Shown: positions 8,664 through 19,706, counted from the stretch's first letter. The stretch: 21,372 nucleotides of DNA from Basidiobolus ranarum (GCA_040143965.1 JASJQH010007082.1:1-21372); one strand, 5' to 3'. Notes: a model not told the origin generated them from the sequence alone. Program-made: numbers and translations.

Positions 8664-9982
8664 TTATTTCTTGGCGAATGTGATATGAACCCGATGTCCT
8701 GGTTGAATTTCATATTCCTTTAAGGCTTCTTTGGCGATGGCGGCTTGATGTTCATTCTCATACTCGACGAATGCAATATCTAATTTACCTGGAACAAGAC
8801 GAACTTCCTTAAAACCAATATATCTATTTGGACGAGTTCCATGAAATGTTAGCTTTAGCTTGAAAATGGTGAGAGGGGTTGCAATATCATAGGGTTATTC
8901 ACTTACGTTTGGAATATACCAGTCAACATTGCTTCGGTAATTCCCTCAGGAATATTTTGAATAAACAGAATCTTGTTAAGATGGAATAATGGGTCTCCAG
9001 AGCCGTATCCATATCCTATAAAGTAACAATTCAGTAGGAGAAAATTGAGTTATGAGTATATATTGAAAAGAATTGTTACCTTTAGAGGAACCATTAGATT
9101 TGGATTGTTTCTTTGCCGAGATAGGTCCACGTTTTTCTAATTAATTTTAAAGCTTAATAACGTTACTATCTCTAGCATATCAGTAAAATAAAAAACCTTT
9201 CTCCTCCAGGCGTCTTTTTTTATGTTCTTCTAATTCGTCTTCTCCATCACGTTTGACTATAGCGTCAGATTTACCTTTGGAGTATTGAAGTAGCTAAAAG
9301 AAAACCGGTCAAACATCAAAGATAGTTAAATTCAAGTGACACGTATGTCTTACCAATTGTCTATTATGAAAAACATGGTGTTGAGCTTCTTCTAAAGCTT
9401 TGGTAGCACTCTCCTGTTCATCGAATACAACGAAAGCCTGTCCACGCATACGAAGGTTACCGTGTGCTATGATCTCGACGATTTTCCCATATTTTTGAAA
9501 GATAGTAGTCAGTTCCTTTTTCAGCTCTAATATGAGAGGAGGTTGGTTGAGTGGACGAATAAATATACGTATTTAGTCTATTTCTAAACGTAAAACTTAC
9601 TGGGAATCTTGATCTTTTCATCGATATTACGAATGTATATGGTATTGCTAGGAGTTTCAGGTGCTGGATCTTTAGGAGTGGGTGCACTAATAACTGGGAC
9701 AACGGGTGGGGTGATAGGAGCTATCCCAGGAACAGGGAATGCACCAGGGACAGGTAAAAATGGTGGCTGTCCAGGAAGAGGAGGGAAAGGTGGTTGTCCT
9801 GGCAAAGGTACACCAAGAGGTAAGCCAAGAGGCATAGTTGGTGGTATAGCTAGCGGGGCACCAGCAATCCCTGTTGGAGGAGCAGACGGGGGATTCTGAA
9901 TGCCAGGGGTTGATGCGGGTGAGATGGTTGGATTGGATACGGGAGAAGTACTCGGTACTTCATGAGTCGAAAGTTGGCTCAT
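8664..9982 (-). CDS. U1A/U2B''-type snRNP protein with two RRMs (SNF-like)
   Basis: A 325-residue nuclear splicing protein expected to bind stem-loops of U1 and/or U2 snRNA. Six exons: 9982-9601, 9526-9354, 9293-9197, 9136-9080, 9015-8907, 8823-8664. All introns are GT-AG and the frame closes. The ATG at 9982 is the first in frame. Residues 1-110 are Ser/Thr- then Pro/Gly-rich (PLPGQPPF repeated). RRM1 has RNP2 IYIRNI (115-120) and RNP1 RGQAFVVF (155-162), nearly identical to U1A (RGQAFVIF). A charged Lys/Glu linker follows. RRM2 has ILFIQNI and DIAFVEY, with GFKEVRLVPG between them, and the protein ends ITFAKK as U1A does. In human U1A the proline-rich part lies between the RRMs; here it is N-terminal. 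A single SNF-like protein may serve both U1 and U2. Confidence 0.93.
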
Positions 9983-10815
9983 ATTGTGTAAGACGTATTG
10001 AGATGTGTTATAAAAAAATTGATGATATTTTTCACTCCTTAGACAATTAGCTATCTGATGCACTTCCGTATGCTATGATCGCTGATAACCTTCTTCGAAA
10101 TGAAGCCTTTCGAATTCAACGTACAACTGAAGATCAAAGAAAAAAAAATACGTGTTTTCTTAGAATCCTAGGCATAAGCTTCTTACGAGGAAAGTAATTC
10201 ACTTCATCACATGATGCCATGATAATTTTCCATTTTCCTTTAAACCAAATCTGTGGTTAAAAGTGGTTTTGGCTTAACCAATTTATTCCCCAACCTCGAG
10301 CTCATATTTTCCAGCAATTAAATGTTGAACGTACCACCTGAACAAACCACTTATTATGTGGCACCAAAATTGAAGGATAAGGTTGTACAGAGATGACTAT
10401 TTACGGGTTCCATTCATAGCTGGGCTCTTTGTTAGAATGCAAAGCAATATCTTCCTGCCTTACATATATGTATATATATAGAGTACGAAAGTCTAAATGC
10501 ATTAGTTAATACTAGCTGGAGATAAAGCCGGAGTCATAATATGTACAGTTTCAATACCAAATTCATGCCAGTAAATTATAATTTCATGTATGTAAATGTC
10601 AAGAGCCGGTTATGTACAAGTCGTACACCTCACTAACGGGAACATTTATTTAATATAACTTGGCCATTGGGGGGTATATACGTCGCTTTTTCACTTATTA
10701 AAAACAAACTGGATATTGTGTTTTGAGAGTTCTCCACAGTTCTTTATGTTGATTGAGAAACCATCCTTTGTTTATCACTTGTAAATTTTTGAAGTCCACT
10801 TAATTCTATATAATT
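9983..10815. other. Divergent intergenic region between U1A and RapGAP copy 1
   Basis: About 830 bp that should hold both promoters. It includes a TATATATGTATATATATA run near 10463-10480 and a hairpin-forming GGTTAA...TTAACC near 10254-10279. No gene seen. Confidence 0.5.
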
Positions 10816-12321
10816 ATGAAGCTTTTCAAAACTCGCAACACTGGGTTTTACAAGGTGACAGGTTCTATTTCGGCTAGAGTTACTCTTCTTGGAGTTCAGG
10901 AATCATTATTACAAGAAGCTGAAAGAAATATAGTATGGTATCGAGAGCATTTCTTTGGTCAAGGTAAAGAAAACTAACAGGGTTATCTTTATTTTTCCTT
11001 CATCTCAACTTACTGAAACGATTCGATTTAGAGCACCAAAATTACCTCGCTTTGAAAAGCCGACATGGTCCTTTATCTATATCAGTTGTTGAGGACTTTG
11101 ATAAACAAAAATATCATGTTTTGATAAGAACTTCGCAGGTAAATTTCTTCTATATTCCTTGGTTGTCTTTGAAATTTTTACCAACTACTATTCTTCTAGG
11201 GAACCGAATTTTATTCCTTGGATATTTCTTGTGTTCATAATCCCTGGTACCGACGCTATATATCGTTACCTCCTACTATAAGCACAATACTTCGAGCGTT
11301 GCAATACTTTCCTGATTCATCGAAACTTTACTTGTGTAAGAATCCCATGCTACCCAATGGGCTTTTAGAAATGGAAGAACGTCAGGTATAACTTATTTCG
11401 TTCATTTTAGTAGTTAAAGCACCTACTAAATTATGAGTTTAGGTTATTCGTAGTTACAAGTTTGGGATTGGATACCTCGGACCTGGACAATCTTCTGAAG
11501 AGCATATGTATTCTACTCGCTCAGGTAAGTTCTTTATTTTTTGAGAGACCTTAGTTTATACATTCTAACCAAGGTTTGTATAGAGCAAACATCCCCTGGA
11601 TTCTTAAAATTCCTAAGTTTCTTGGGAGAAACGGTTCCTTTAAAGGATTGGAAAGGGTATCGAGGTGGATTAGATGTGATTAGTAAGTCCAACCTAATAT
11701 TTTACTGTATCTTTTTCAGCCAGTCTAAGCAATGTTATTTTGTAGGTGATAACACTGGTAAAGAATCCGTTTACACTAGTTGGCAAAATTACGAGATCAT
11801 GTTTCATGTAGCTTCTATGCTGCCATATGATCCTCGAGATGAACAATTTTTGGAGCGAAAAAGGCACCTCGGAAATGATATAGTGTTGATAATTTTTGAC
11901 GAAAGTGAAGAAGCTTTTCAACTAAGTACAATCTCCTCCAACCGAAATCATGTCATATGTTTGGTAAAGCCAGTGGAGAATGGATATTGGTAAATATCTT
12001 GATGGCCATACACATCCCTAATTCTCTTACTCATGATTTAAGTAGTATATCCTTAGCTTGTCGAAAAGATGTCCCCACTTTCCAACCTATGCTCCCTGAA
12101 CCCTCCATCATTAACCAGGACGCCATTTCTCGGGATTTCTTACTACATATATGTAAGTTGATGTTTATTAAGTATTGGTTCCGATTATCCTAACATCTAA
12201 TGCTCCATCGGTAGTAATTAATGCTGAACGTGCATCGTATAAAGCTCCGGTGTTTTCAGCGCAAATCTCCCGAACAAGATCGGTTTTATTGTATGATATT
12301 GCCGAAAGATTCATTGGATAA
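10816..12321 (+). CDS. Stand-alone RapGAP-domain protein, copy 1
   Basis: A 359-residue protein that is almost only a Rap GTPase-activating domain, expected to speed GTP hydrolysis on Rap/Rsr1-type small GTPases in the cytoplasm. Eight exons: 10816-10963, 11032-11138, 11200-11385, 11443-11524, 11584-11682, 11746-11989, 12046-12152, 12215-12321. All are GT-AG and the frame closes. An in-frame stop just upstream fixes the ATG. YREHFFGQEHQNYLAL and GPLSISVVED match the N-terminal subdomain. LKDWKGYRGGLD, SVYTSWQNYEIMFHV and ERKRHLGNDIV form the catalytic core; the Asn of HLGND is the catalytic 'Asn thumb' of Rap1GAP and the preceding KR is kept. SRDFLLH and LINAERASYKAPVF close the domain. A tandem paralogue begins 4.3 kb downstream on the same strand. 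Confidence 0.92.
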
Positions 12322-12732
12322 TTCCACTTCTAAATAATTTACATGTACAGCCTTAAGATATTTTGATTGGGTGGATTTCTCCCATTTATTTTAAACTCAT
12401 CCCCCCTTGTGTTCTTTGTAAATGTTAGGTTTAGTTAATATACTTGGTCGCGTGTTTACAAACTACCCCTCAAATCGTAATAACCGTTATTTTAATCAAC
12501 CTCTTTTATTATCGATTTTGAAAGGCTTGCCCATGATTACCCGTACAGATGTAAAGTCAAATTGCTCTATATTGTTTAACAATCCATTGGATGAATCTTT
12601 GTTAGGTAAAAATAACTAAATATGTGACAGAGTACAAGTGTGCTTGGTTAAGGGAAGGTCAACAAATATGTAAAAATAGTGAGATGGCCCTTTGAACAAA
12701 TCCCACTTCATTAGTATGAAAGTATGCTTAAT
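12322..12732. other. Convergent intergenic region with an unexplained open stretch
   Basis: About 410 bp between the 3' ends of RapGAP copy 1 and homocitrate synthase. A 65-codon forward frame starting ATGTTAGG at 12425 is open to 12619 (MLGLVNILGRVFTNY...NNPLDESLLGKNN) but matches nothing I recognise and has no counterpart after RapGAP copy 2. It may be chance or a small unknown exon. Confidence 0.3.
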
Positions 12733-14072
12733 CTATTGGGTTTCGACAAGTTGAGGGAATCCATCCGAATTGGGATGCTTAGCCTTTTCATGGAATGTAC
12801 GTAACAGAGTGTCAACATTTTCCAAGCTTTGAGGGCGGATATCTGCCAATAATTTGATTTGTGCGGTAACATGTTTGACTTGTTCATCACTGAGCTCCAA
12901 ACCAAGTTGTTGGACTCTGTTCTTGACTGCATTCCAGCCAGTAAGTCTATGTCCGATAGATACATATCTAGTCATACCGAAATCTTCGGGCTTAAGGATT
13001 TCATAGGTAGATGGGTTATTTAAGATAGCTTTAGCGTGGATTCCGGCCTTGTGGGTAAATGCACAGTATCCGGTGATGTAGTTGTTAAATGGAACTTGAA
13101 TGTCCACTGCTTCGGCAACAAGATTCTCAATATCACGAAGCATCTCAAGCTTATACTTGCCCATAATATACTCTCTGCCTACGACATACATACGAGCACA
13201 AAGGCCGCCCAAGGGTGTAATACCGTTACGCTCACCAATACCAAGAACCGAGGTATCAATATGTGTGGCACCAGCTTCCAAAGCAGCATAGGCGTTAGCA
13301 ATGGCACATCCGGTGTCGTTATGGAAATGACACTCAATATCACAGGAAACCACACCGCGTAATGTGCGGACCAATTCGTAGACTTGACGTGGGTTGGCAC
13401 AACCAACTGTGTCAGCAATACCAACACGATTAACACCAAGTTTGTCGACAGTACGATAGATGTTTAATAAATCAACCAAATCACTACGGAAAGAGTCTTC
13501 GCTGGAAAAACGAACTTCCAATCCGGTAGATTTGATATAGTTCACCACTTCAGTGGCTTGCTGGGTTATGTAGTCCATGTCCTTTCCATGGGAGAATTTG
13601 CGAAGGAAAGAAGATGTCCCGATAACAACATCCAAACCATCAACACCTAAAATTCATAGTAAGTATTGGTTGCATTGCATAACTTAAAGATAATATTGAC
13701 ATACCAGTATCAACAGCCAAACGTGCATCATCCATATGACAGCGTACATGTGTAAGGATCTTAGCCTTCAAACCCAACTGGCAAATGGCCTTGCAATCAT
13801 CGCGGGACTGTTCAGAAGCAGCAGGCGAGGTTAATTCGAGATATTCGACACCAAATTCATCCAGAGCTTTGGCAATTTCAATCTTCTTTGCGGTGTCAAA
13901 GAAGGCATTTGCGAATTGTTCACCCTCTAAACAAGTTATGTTAATTGATTATCTTCTAAATAATGACAGACCAAAGGTTACCTCTTAATGTAGATTCGAT
14001 AATAGCGAAGTTATCGACACGACTCAGATAGTCGGAAACGGCACTAGCGTAGGGATTTCTTTGTTCAGTCAT
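12733..14072 (-). CDS. Homocitrate synthase (lysine alpha-aminoadipate pathway)
   Basis: A 408-residue enzyme that condenses acetyl-CoA with 2-oxoglutarate to homocitrate, the first and usually lysine-inhibited step of fungal lysine synthesis (LYS20/LYS21 type). Three exons: 14072-13982, 13926-13705, 13646-12733; GT-AG introns and the frame closes. STLREGEQF (about 28-35) is the DRE-TIM family start, and E31 is expected to be a metal ligand. ECHFHNDTG holds the metal-binding H211 and H213. [23 protein letters not shown] and [10 protein letters not shown] are further signatures. The N-terminus ([12 protein letters not shown]) shows no clear mitochondrial presequence. Length is close to yeast Lys20 (428). 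It lies antisense between the two RapGAP paralogues. The first intron's donor reads GTAACCTTT, one base from a U12-type donor, but its branch region is not clearly U12. Confidence 0.97.
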
Positions 14073-14949
14073 AGTTTCGAAAGCTCAATGAAAATGTATT
14101 AAAGCGAAAAGGTAGATAAACTACTGGATAAGTGTCTCAATAGTTAGGAGTTTCTCAGTATTTAAATCAAGTGAGGGGACGATGATCCTCAAACTCGAAA
14201 ACACCTCCTTTTAAAGTCTTACTAATTGATTCTAAAACAAAAAGATTGATCTTGAAATATGTACTGCCGAGCTCTGTACTGGCACATCTAACCCATACAA
14301 ATTCCGCGACTTGAAAAAGCCAATCACAGCAGTGAAATATTTCAGTTACAGGTTCTTTGATTTGATAAATATGAGAACATGCTTTACGTAGTTAGTTGTA
14401 ACATTCAAGGGTTTAGATTTCGTGTCACTTAATTTGAATGTAAGGAGAATGAGTCAGATTCGAGTCATTTTGAAGTTTGACCAGAAGAGTCATTACGAAA
14501 ACGATTATCGAGGATCTTATTGTTGGCTAGAATTATACGAATGTGGGAATTGCTGATAATAATAAAAAGGAATGTTGGTGTTGTTTCAGTGCTATACATA
14601 TGCTTATGATGCTGTGTCTGAATGCTATCTGATGTTATGTGTTTGAATGCTATCTCATAGCATGTGTTTGTATGCTTTCTAATGTTAACCCTGGCACAGA
14701 AAGAGATACGGAACGGTATCTGGAGTAGATTCAAGATAGTGAACCATATGGGACAGAGTAGCATTTGGCGACAAAAAGCTCGATTCTATTTGATCGTGAC
14801 AGGGATTTATCGCCCCAACCCAAATTAGCCACAATAGTCAAGTCATGGGGAAGAAATATATTTTATTATTCCAAAATAGGGCCAAGTAGATCTCAATATT
14901 GATCCGGGGAATGCTGATTAGGAGGTCAAGACCAATTGCAGCCATTTGC
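14073..14949. other. Intergenic, homocitrate synthase upstream region
   Basis: Nearly 900 bp with the presumed homocitrate synthase promoter and the 25-bp repeat listed separately. No exon recognised. Confidence 0.5.
14614..14688. repeat. 25-bp tandem repeat, three imperfect copies
   Basis: Copies start at 14614, 14639 and 14664, each beginning GTGTYTG followed by WATGCTWTCT. The exact 25-bp period with several substitutions between copies suggests an older local duplication. It is not a multiple of three and lies in non-coding sequence. Confidence 0.75.
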
Positions 14950-15660
14950 GTATTATGACTAACTTTGAGCAAGAATTGCATATGCTAATGGTGAAGCTTT
15001 AATAGGTAAGCACTATCAACATAATACGTATAGGCAAGATAATCCGTATGGGCAAGATGGTCAAACAGTGACCTTTCCATCACACACTGCGTATATATAT
15101 AGGCGTAGCGCATTTGATGAGCACATGAAAATTATTTCGAAATCAAGTATAAATAAGTATACTAAGGATTCCTTTTTTTATCTGCATTTGGGATGTTATA
15201 TGGTAGCTAAATATCTAAATGCCATTAAAAAGAAACACTTCCTCTTGTAGATGTATGTATTCTGAACATCTTTTTTGCTTCTTTCGATAGAGAACAAGCT
15301 TAGTCTGATCACCAATGGTCATATTAATGCTAATTTATTTACCATCAGAAGGGTGTTTGTGCGGCGAGTCTTACTCTTGCAACAGGTGTTTCTAGAGTGT
15401 TTAGCAAATACAGCTCTTCATTTAGTTTACTTGGCGAATGAGAGGACTTGGAACTGACCCCGATATGGTGCCACGAAGAAAGTGGTTGACTTGGTCTAAA
15501 TATTATCTATAGTCACTGTATTACATGGGTTATTTCAACGAGAAGTATACAAAAGAATGTTGACAGCTATTCAGATGGGACAGTTCAAGCCACTTTCCGT
15601 CAATGAGAAAGGAGATAATAGACAAGAAATGGCTACTAGCCTCATATTACATTGTTTGCT
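14950..15660 (+). pseudogene. Possible decayed annexin gene
   Basis: Scattered pieces in different frames resemble annexins, the calcium-dependent membrane-binding proteins. RMRGLGTDPDMV near 15435-15470 matches the type-2 calcium loop (K/R-G-x-G-T-D). About 28 residues later YMGYFNEKYTKE resembles the annexin helix ending in a KYGK-like motif, followed by a DSSSHF that recalls DTSGHY. Upstream, NFEQELHMLMVKL recalls a repeat end and YRQDNPYGQDG a PYGQ-type linker. Stops and frame changes inside helices cannot be explained by introns, so this would be a relic. The homology is by eye only, and a chance resemblance is possible. Confidence 0.33.
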
Positions 15661-16643
15661 TATTCGGAGAATCACGATTTACAATGAACATGCATAATCT
15701 TGATTTGTCTAGTACCGTACAAAGGCTAGCCACACGTGACGTCTACAAAATTTACAAAGGCTGAGAATAACAAATTTGTCAAAAGAGCTACTTGTGTGGT
15801 GGGTTTATATCAAAACTCTCTTTGTAATGTGGCCATCTAAGAATGACTGGCAGTAGTTTTTGAAAATGGCTGAGAATGTGTCGTGCTAACATATCATCAC
15901 TTAGTAACAGTCACAGAAGGTTTAAATCATGCGAGTCAATATCCCGATTACCTAAAATGGGTTACCTCAAACAGGACAAGCTTTCGGTTCCGATTCCGAT
16001 TCTTTGTTAACTGATTCAGGTGACCTTTTGATTGGCTGTAGAAGTGGTTTTGTTCAGTATGCATTATTTAGCTGGACAATTCCTACAATTTCAATGCAAC
16101 TGTTATTGGATGGGTGGTGAGTAATGATTGCAGTTTAATTGATGTATTACTTGATTAGTTGCCCATTTTACTGTTAATAAACCATGCCTTTATTCAAATC
16201 TCTCCTCTTTCCTTGGTATTCTTCACGCATTGATCCCGTTAGCTCATTCTTTCTAACCTTAACCTCACCTTAATTGTTATTTATAAACCCTTCCTCGCCG
16301 TATCATTGTTGAGTCTCACTCACGTTCGTCTGTATATCAATTACGAGTTATTCGTACTTCTGCTTCATTGAGGTTTTGCCTTCGCTTGTTAAAGTATACC
16401 GTAGCCCCGCTGAGATTACTGAGAAAGCTTAGTTTTGTTAACCCGAAGCACCTGCGTTTCCTCTCGATTATTTAAGTTTAACTACTTTTAATTCGTTGCG
16501 AGGTTTATACATATAGCATTTGAATTCCTTTCTTCTTCAACTTGTAAACACTTTATCTTATCCTTGTTGATATACCCCAATAGTTGGAAACAACTATTCA
16601 CAACTTACCCTCATATATATATACACTATATTCAAATAGCTTA
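15661..16643. other. Intergenic, RapGAP copy 2 upstream region
   Basis: Almost 1 kb without a recognisable gene. A 45-codon open stretch (NGLPQTGQAFGSDSDSLL..., about 15957-16120) has no ATG start and no known match. The part nearest the gene (16195-16600) is pyrimidine-rich and probably promoter and 5' UTR. Confidence 0.45.
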
Positions 16644-18191
16644 ATGTCGGCTTTTAGTTTTCAAAATTCTGGGTTTTGCCAGGTAGAAACAACTCCTTCG
16701 GCGAAAATCACTCTATCAGGAGTTCAAGAATCATTACTTCAAGAAGCCGAGAAGAATATTATCAGATATCGAGAGCATTTTTTTGGTCGAGGTTTGTCAT
16801 TTTTACAATACCTGAAGAAATCATTCGCTTCGTTTAAGCCCTATATTCTTCGACAGAGCATCAAAATTACCTCGCACTGCAGAGCCCATTTGGACCTGTG
16901 TCAATATCAGTGGTAGAAGAAGATCACGAAAATAATCTATTTGTTATTATTAGAACCTCGCAGGTAAGAAATCTTTAAACTCTACCCACGTGTCATGATT
17001 GGTTGGGTTTAAGATTCATCAGACACAGATTAATGAGTGTTACATTTACCTAGGGAACCGAGTTTCTAGTGGTTAACGCTGCCTCCATACACAACCCATG
17101 GTTTCGTAAATGTCTATCTCTTCCACTCACTATCAATGCCGTCATGAGACAAGCCAAACCGGGTTTCTTGAATTCTGTGAGGCTGAATCTCTGTAAGAAT
17201 CCCATATTACCAAATGCTCTCTTAGAAACAGAAGAAAGACAGGTAAGTTCAATTTAAATTGATGTGTGAGTAAACACGATTAATCTGAATTATATATTAG
17301 ATCATTCGTAGTTATAAATTTGGCGTATGCTATCTTGGCCCTGGCCAATCCAATGAAGAGCAAATGTTTTCCACCACCTGGGGTAGATATTTAGGATGTC
17401 TAACATTTGTTGACATTGCAGTTAGAACTAAGACATTTCATTTAGAGCAAACATCACCGGCTTTTTCCGGATTCTTAAAATTTCTAGGAGAAACAATACG
17501 ACTCAAGAGCTGGAAAGGGTATCGAGCAGGGTTAGATGTGATAAGTAGGTAGATTAGTAGTCACGATTTCAACATCCCGACTAATATATGATTCCATAAA
17601 CTAGGCGATAATACCGGTACTGAGTCAGTGTACACTAGTTGGCAGAACTATGAATTGATGTTTCATGTCGCTCCAATGTTGCCACACGACGAAAGGGATG
17701 CTCAGAACTTGGAAAGAAAACGACACATTGGCAATGATATCGTGGTGATAGTTTTCCAAGAGAGCGACGAACTTTTTGAATTGAGCAGTATCTCTTCTAA
17801 CCGAAACCATATAGTATGTCTCGTAAAGCCGCATAAAGAGGGATATAGGTAAGTAAATATTTTCCTCGCAGGTCACCATTGATTCTAAGCATGAATATGA
17901 TTGTAGGGTGTCTCTAGCTTGCCGAACGGGAGTGCCAGCCTTTCATCCAAGGCTTCCAGAGCCTGCAATCATTAATAAAGATGCTACATCGCGGGATTTC
18001 TTACTTCATATATGCAAGTTTCTCTTTTGACTCTTCAAGTTATGAACATGTTACTGACATCCAGTTCTTTTGCAATGGAAATAGTAATCAACGCTGAGCG
18101 TGCATCATACAAAGTTCCGGTTTTCGCCACTCAAATATCCAGGACACGATCAGTTTTATTATACGATATCGTTGAACGGTTCACTAACTAA
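16644..18191 (+). CDS. Stand-alone RapGAP-domain protein, copy 2
   Basis: A 360-residue paralogue of the upstream RapGAP. Eight exons: 16644-16791, 16857-16963, 17054-17242, 17301-17382, 17446-17544, 17605-17848, 17907-18013, 18085-18191. Every exon has the same length and phase as in copy 1 except exon 3, which is one codon longer. The core is kept: SVYTSWQNYELMFHV, ERKRHIGNDIV with the catalytic Asn, SSISSNRNHIVCLV, SRDFLLH, LINAERASYKVPVF. I chose the ATG at 16644 because it aligns with the start of copy 1; an in-frame ATG at 16584 would add 20 residues. The last intron is GC-AG (CATATAT|GCAAGT) where copy 1 has GTAAGT. Substrate GTPase is not shown by the sequence. Confidence 0.92.
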
Positions 18192-18324
18192 AACCACCTA
18201 AACTCCCCCATAAAGTTCAACCTTTGACAAATATACCAAGTAAATTACAATAATATAGAGATTCTGTACAGGAGCAGATATAAATAGATATAAGGTATAT
18301 GCTAGAGTTGACTATCTTTCATCG

Positions 18325-19297
18325 TTATATATCGAGGTTCAACTGAGTATTTTGCAGTTGACTTTCGAACGGATCGTATGTGTCTAACGTATATAGTAAC
18401 TTGACATTGTTAGGAATACCAAACTTGGAAGATTTAACTTGATGGGAATCCTCAATATTAATAGCATGAACCCACGGTAATCCAGATTTCTTAAGATTTT
18501 GTGTACGCAAGAGTTGTTCTACTGTGAGCTTAGAAGAGACTGCCCCTGAAAGAAAAGTCAGAGACGATAATATAAAGGACTAATAATAAATCCAACTTAC
18601 AACTTATATTGAGTAATGTACTAGAATTTTCCCCCAAAGCATGCAGGAGAACCAACACCATGATCGCGACACTAGTAATGGAGGTGGCAATTGAGAATAT
18701 CGTACCATCTTTTAGTAAAGCGGCGTAAAGCTTAGTTTTGACAAATTTCCATCGCTTGTAAACGGAGAATAGAAAGCACACGGAAAGGTATATGTTCAAC
18801 ATTATCTCTATCGTTACTACTCCAAGGGCTGTAGTAGGGTTTATCACACTCACACAGGTAAAAAGCGGTGTGATGGCTGTTTTGGTGAACAATATATTAG
18901 CAGCTCCTATAGTAAATCGAGCGAGACTAAGAACCACTCCATAGGAAAGTACAGTGTAAGATGATTCAGAGCAATAGTAGGCTTTAATCAAGAGAATAGT
19001 TTCGATACAGGTGGTGGAAAGTAAGTTCATGGTGGCTGCGACGTATACCCTCATTCCACACATCGAACTATACTGAAAGAAAAAGAAGATTAGAGCAACA
19101 TTTGTGATGGCACCCAGCAATGCCTGAATCAAGCACAAATAATGAATTGGCTTCCGATTCTTTGTGGCCATTTTCGAGGCATGATAAGTGTTGTTTATGA
19201 AGACGGTGGTAACCATCGCTATCACGGTCATAACCATATTACTTTCATGTACTAGGCTCAGTGGAGCAGTGATTTGTGTAGGAGGCTTACTAATCAT
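18325..19297 (-). CDS. Seven-transmembrane receptor-like protein
   Basis: A 305-residue integral membrane protein of unknown function. Two exons: 19297-18601 and 18545-18325, with a GTAAGT...TTTCAG intron; the frame closes (ISW|AVSSKL). I count seven hydrophobic segments: about MVMTVIAMVTTVFI, YLCLIQALLGAITNVALIFFF, VAATMNLLSTTCIETILLI, VLSYGVVLSLARFTIGAANIL, GVVTIEIMLNIYLSVCFLF, FSIATSITSVAIMVLVLLHA and a less hydrophobic one at LLNISWAVSS. A Lys/Arg-rich loop lies between TM5 and TM6 (KRWKFVKTK) and a polar tail of about 65 residues follows. This layout fits a GPCR-like fold of the kind expanded in zygomycete-grade fungi, but I cannot name a family. The frame is open for 22 codons before the ATG, so an upstream exon is possible. 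Confidence 0.75.
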
Positions 19298-19595
19298 CAG
19301 TAAAATTGAAGACTGACAAGCCAAGAGCGAGATGTCCTCGTTTAAATGGCTAACCCAGACCAAGATCGAGCATCAGTCGAAAGTGCTCCTGCGTTTCACT
19401 AAGTATGTATAGTATTGGGAATGAGCATTAGGAATATGTGTGAATCAAGTAATCAAGTGATTGTCTTGTACCTGAAATCTTCATACATGCATAACTAGAT
19501 ACACTCTAGATACAGTGCTCCTCATCGTGCTTCTCATCGTCATGCAAAATGAAAAGCCATTCGATCAAGAGATGATATTAACCACTTTAGGCAAA

Positions 19596-19653
19596 ATGAA
19601 ACTCTTTACTTTGAAATGAAAATTTATTACTTGTATGAAAACTTATTACTAGT
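19596..19653. repeat. Degenerate 19-20 bp tandem repeat, three copies
   Basis: Copies start at 19596, 19616 and 19635. The last two (ATGAAAATTTATTACTTGT and ATGAAAACTTATTACTAGT) differ at two positions; the first is more diverged. Confidence 0.6.
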
Positions 19654-19674
19654 GACTGGCATAAAAGATGTTTC

Positions 19675-19706
19675 GGGGGAGAGGGAGAGGGAGGGGGAGG
19701 GGGAGA
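19675..19706 (+). repeat. G-rich purine tract, potential G-quadruplex
   Basis: Six runs of three to five G separated by one to three A/G bases, about 85 bp past the 3' end of the globin gene. Pure-purine strand; could form a G-quadruplex or triplex. On the globin transcript it would be a C-rich tract downstream of the stop. Confidence 0.6.

Noticed and set aside
9609-9899. Glycine-rich 96-codon open frame on the plus strand
   Set aside because: It is the antisense of the proline-rich N-terminal exon of the U1A-type gene; proline codons read as glycine on the other strand.
12425-12619. 65-codon plus-strand frame after RapGAP copy 1
   Set aside because: No match, no paralogous counterpart after copy 2 and no link by splicing to the RapGAP C-terminus, which already ends like its paralogue. 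Mentioned only within the intergenic entry.
13036-13362. 108-codon plus-strand frame
   Set aside because: Antisense to homocitrate synthase, whose exon is fully explained by family homology.
14465-14764. 99-codon minus-strand frame
   Set aside because: Overlaps the 25-bp repeat array, has a composition typical of AT-rich non-coding DNA and no domain.
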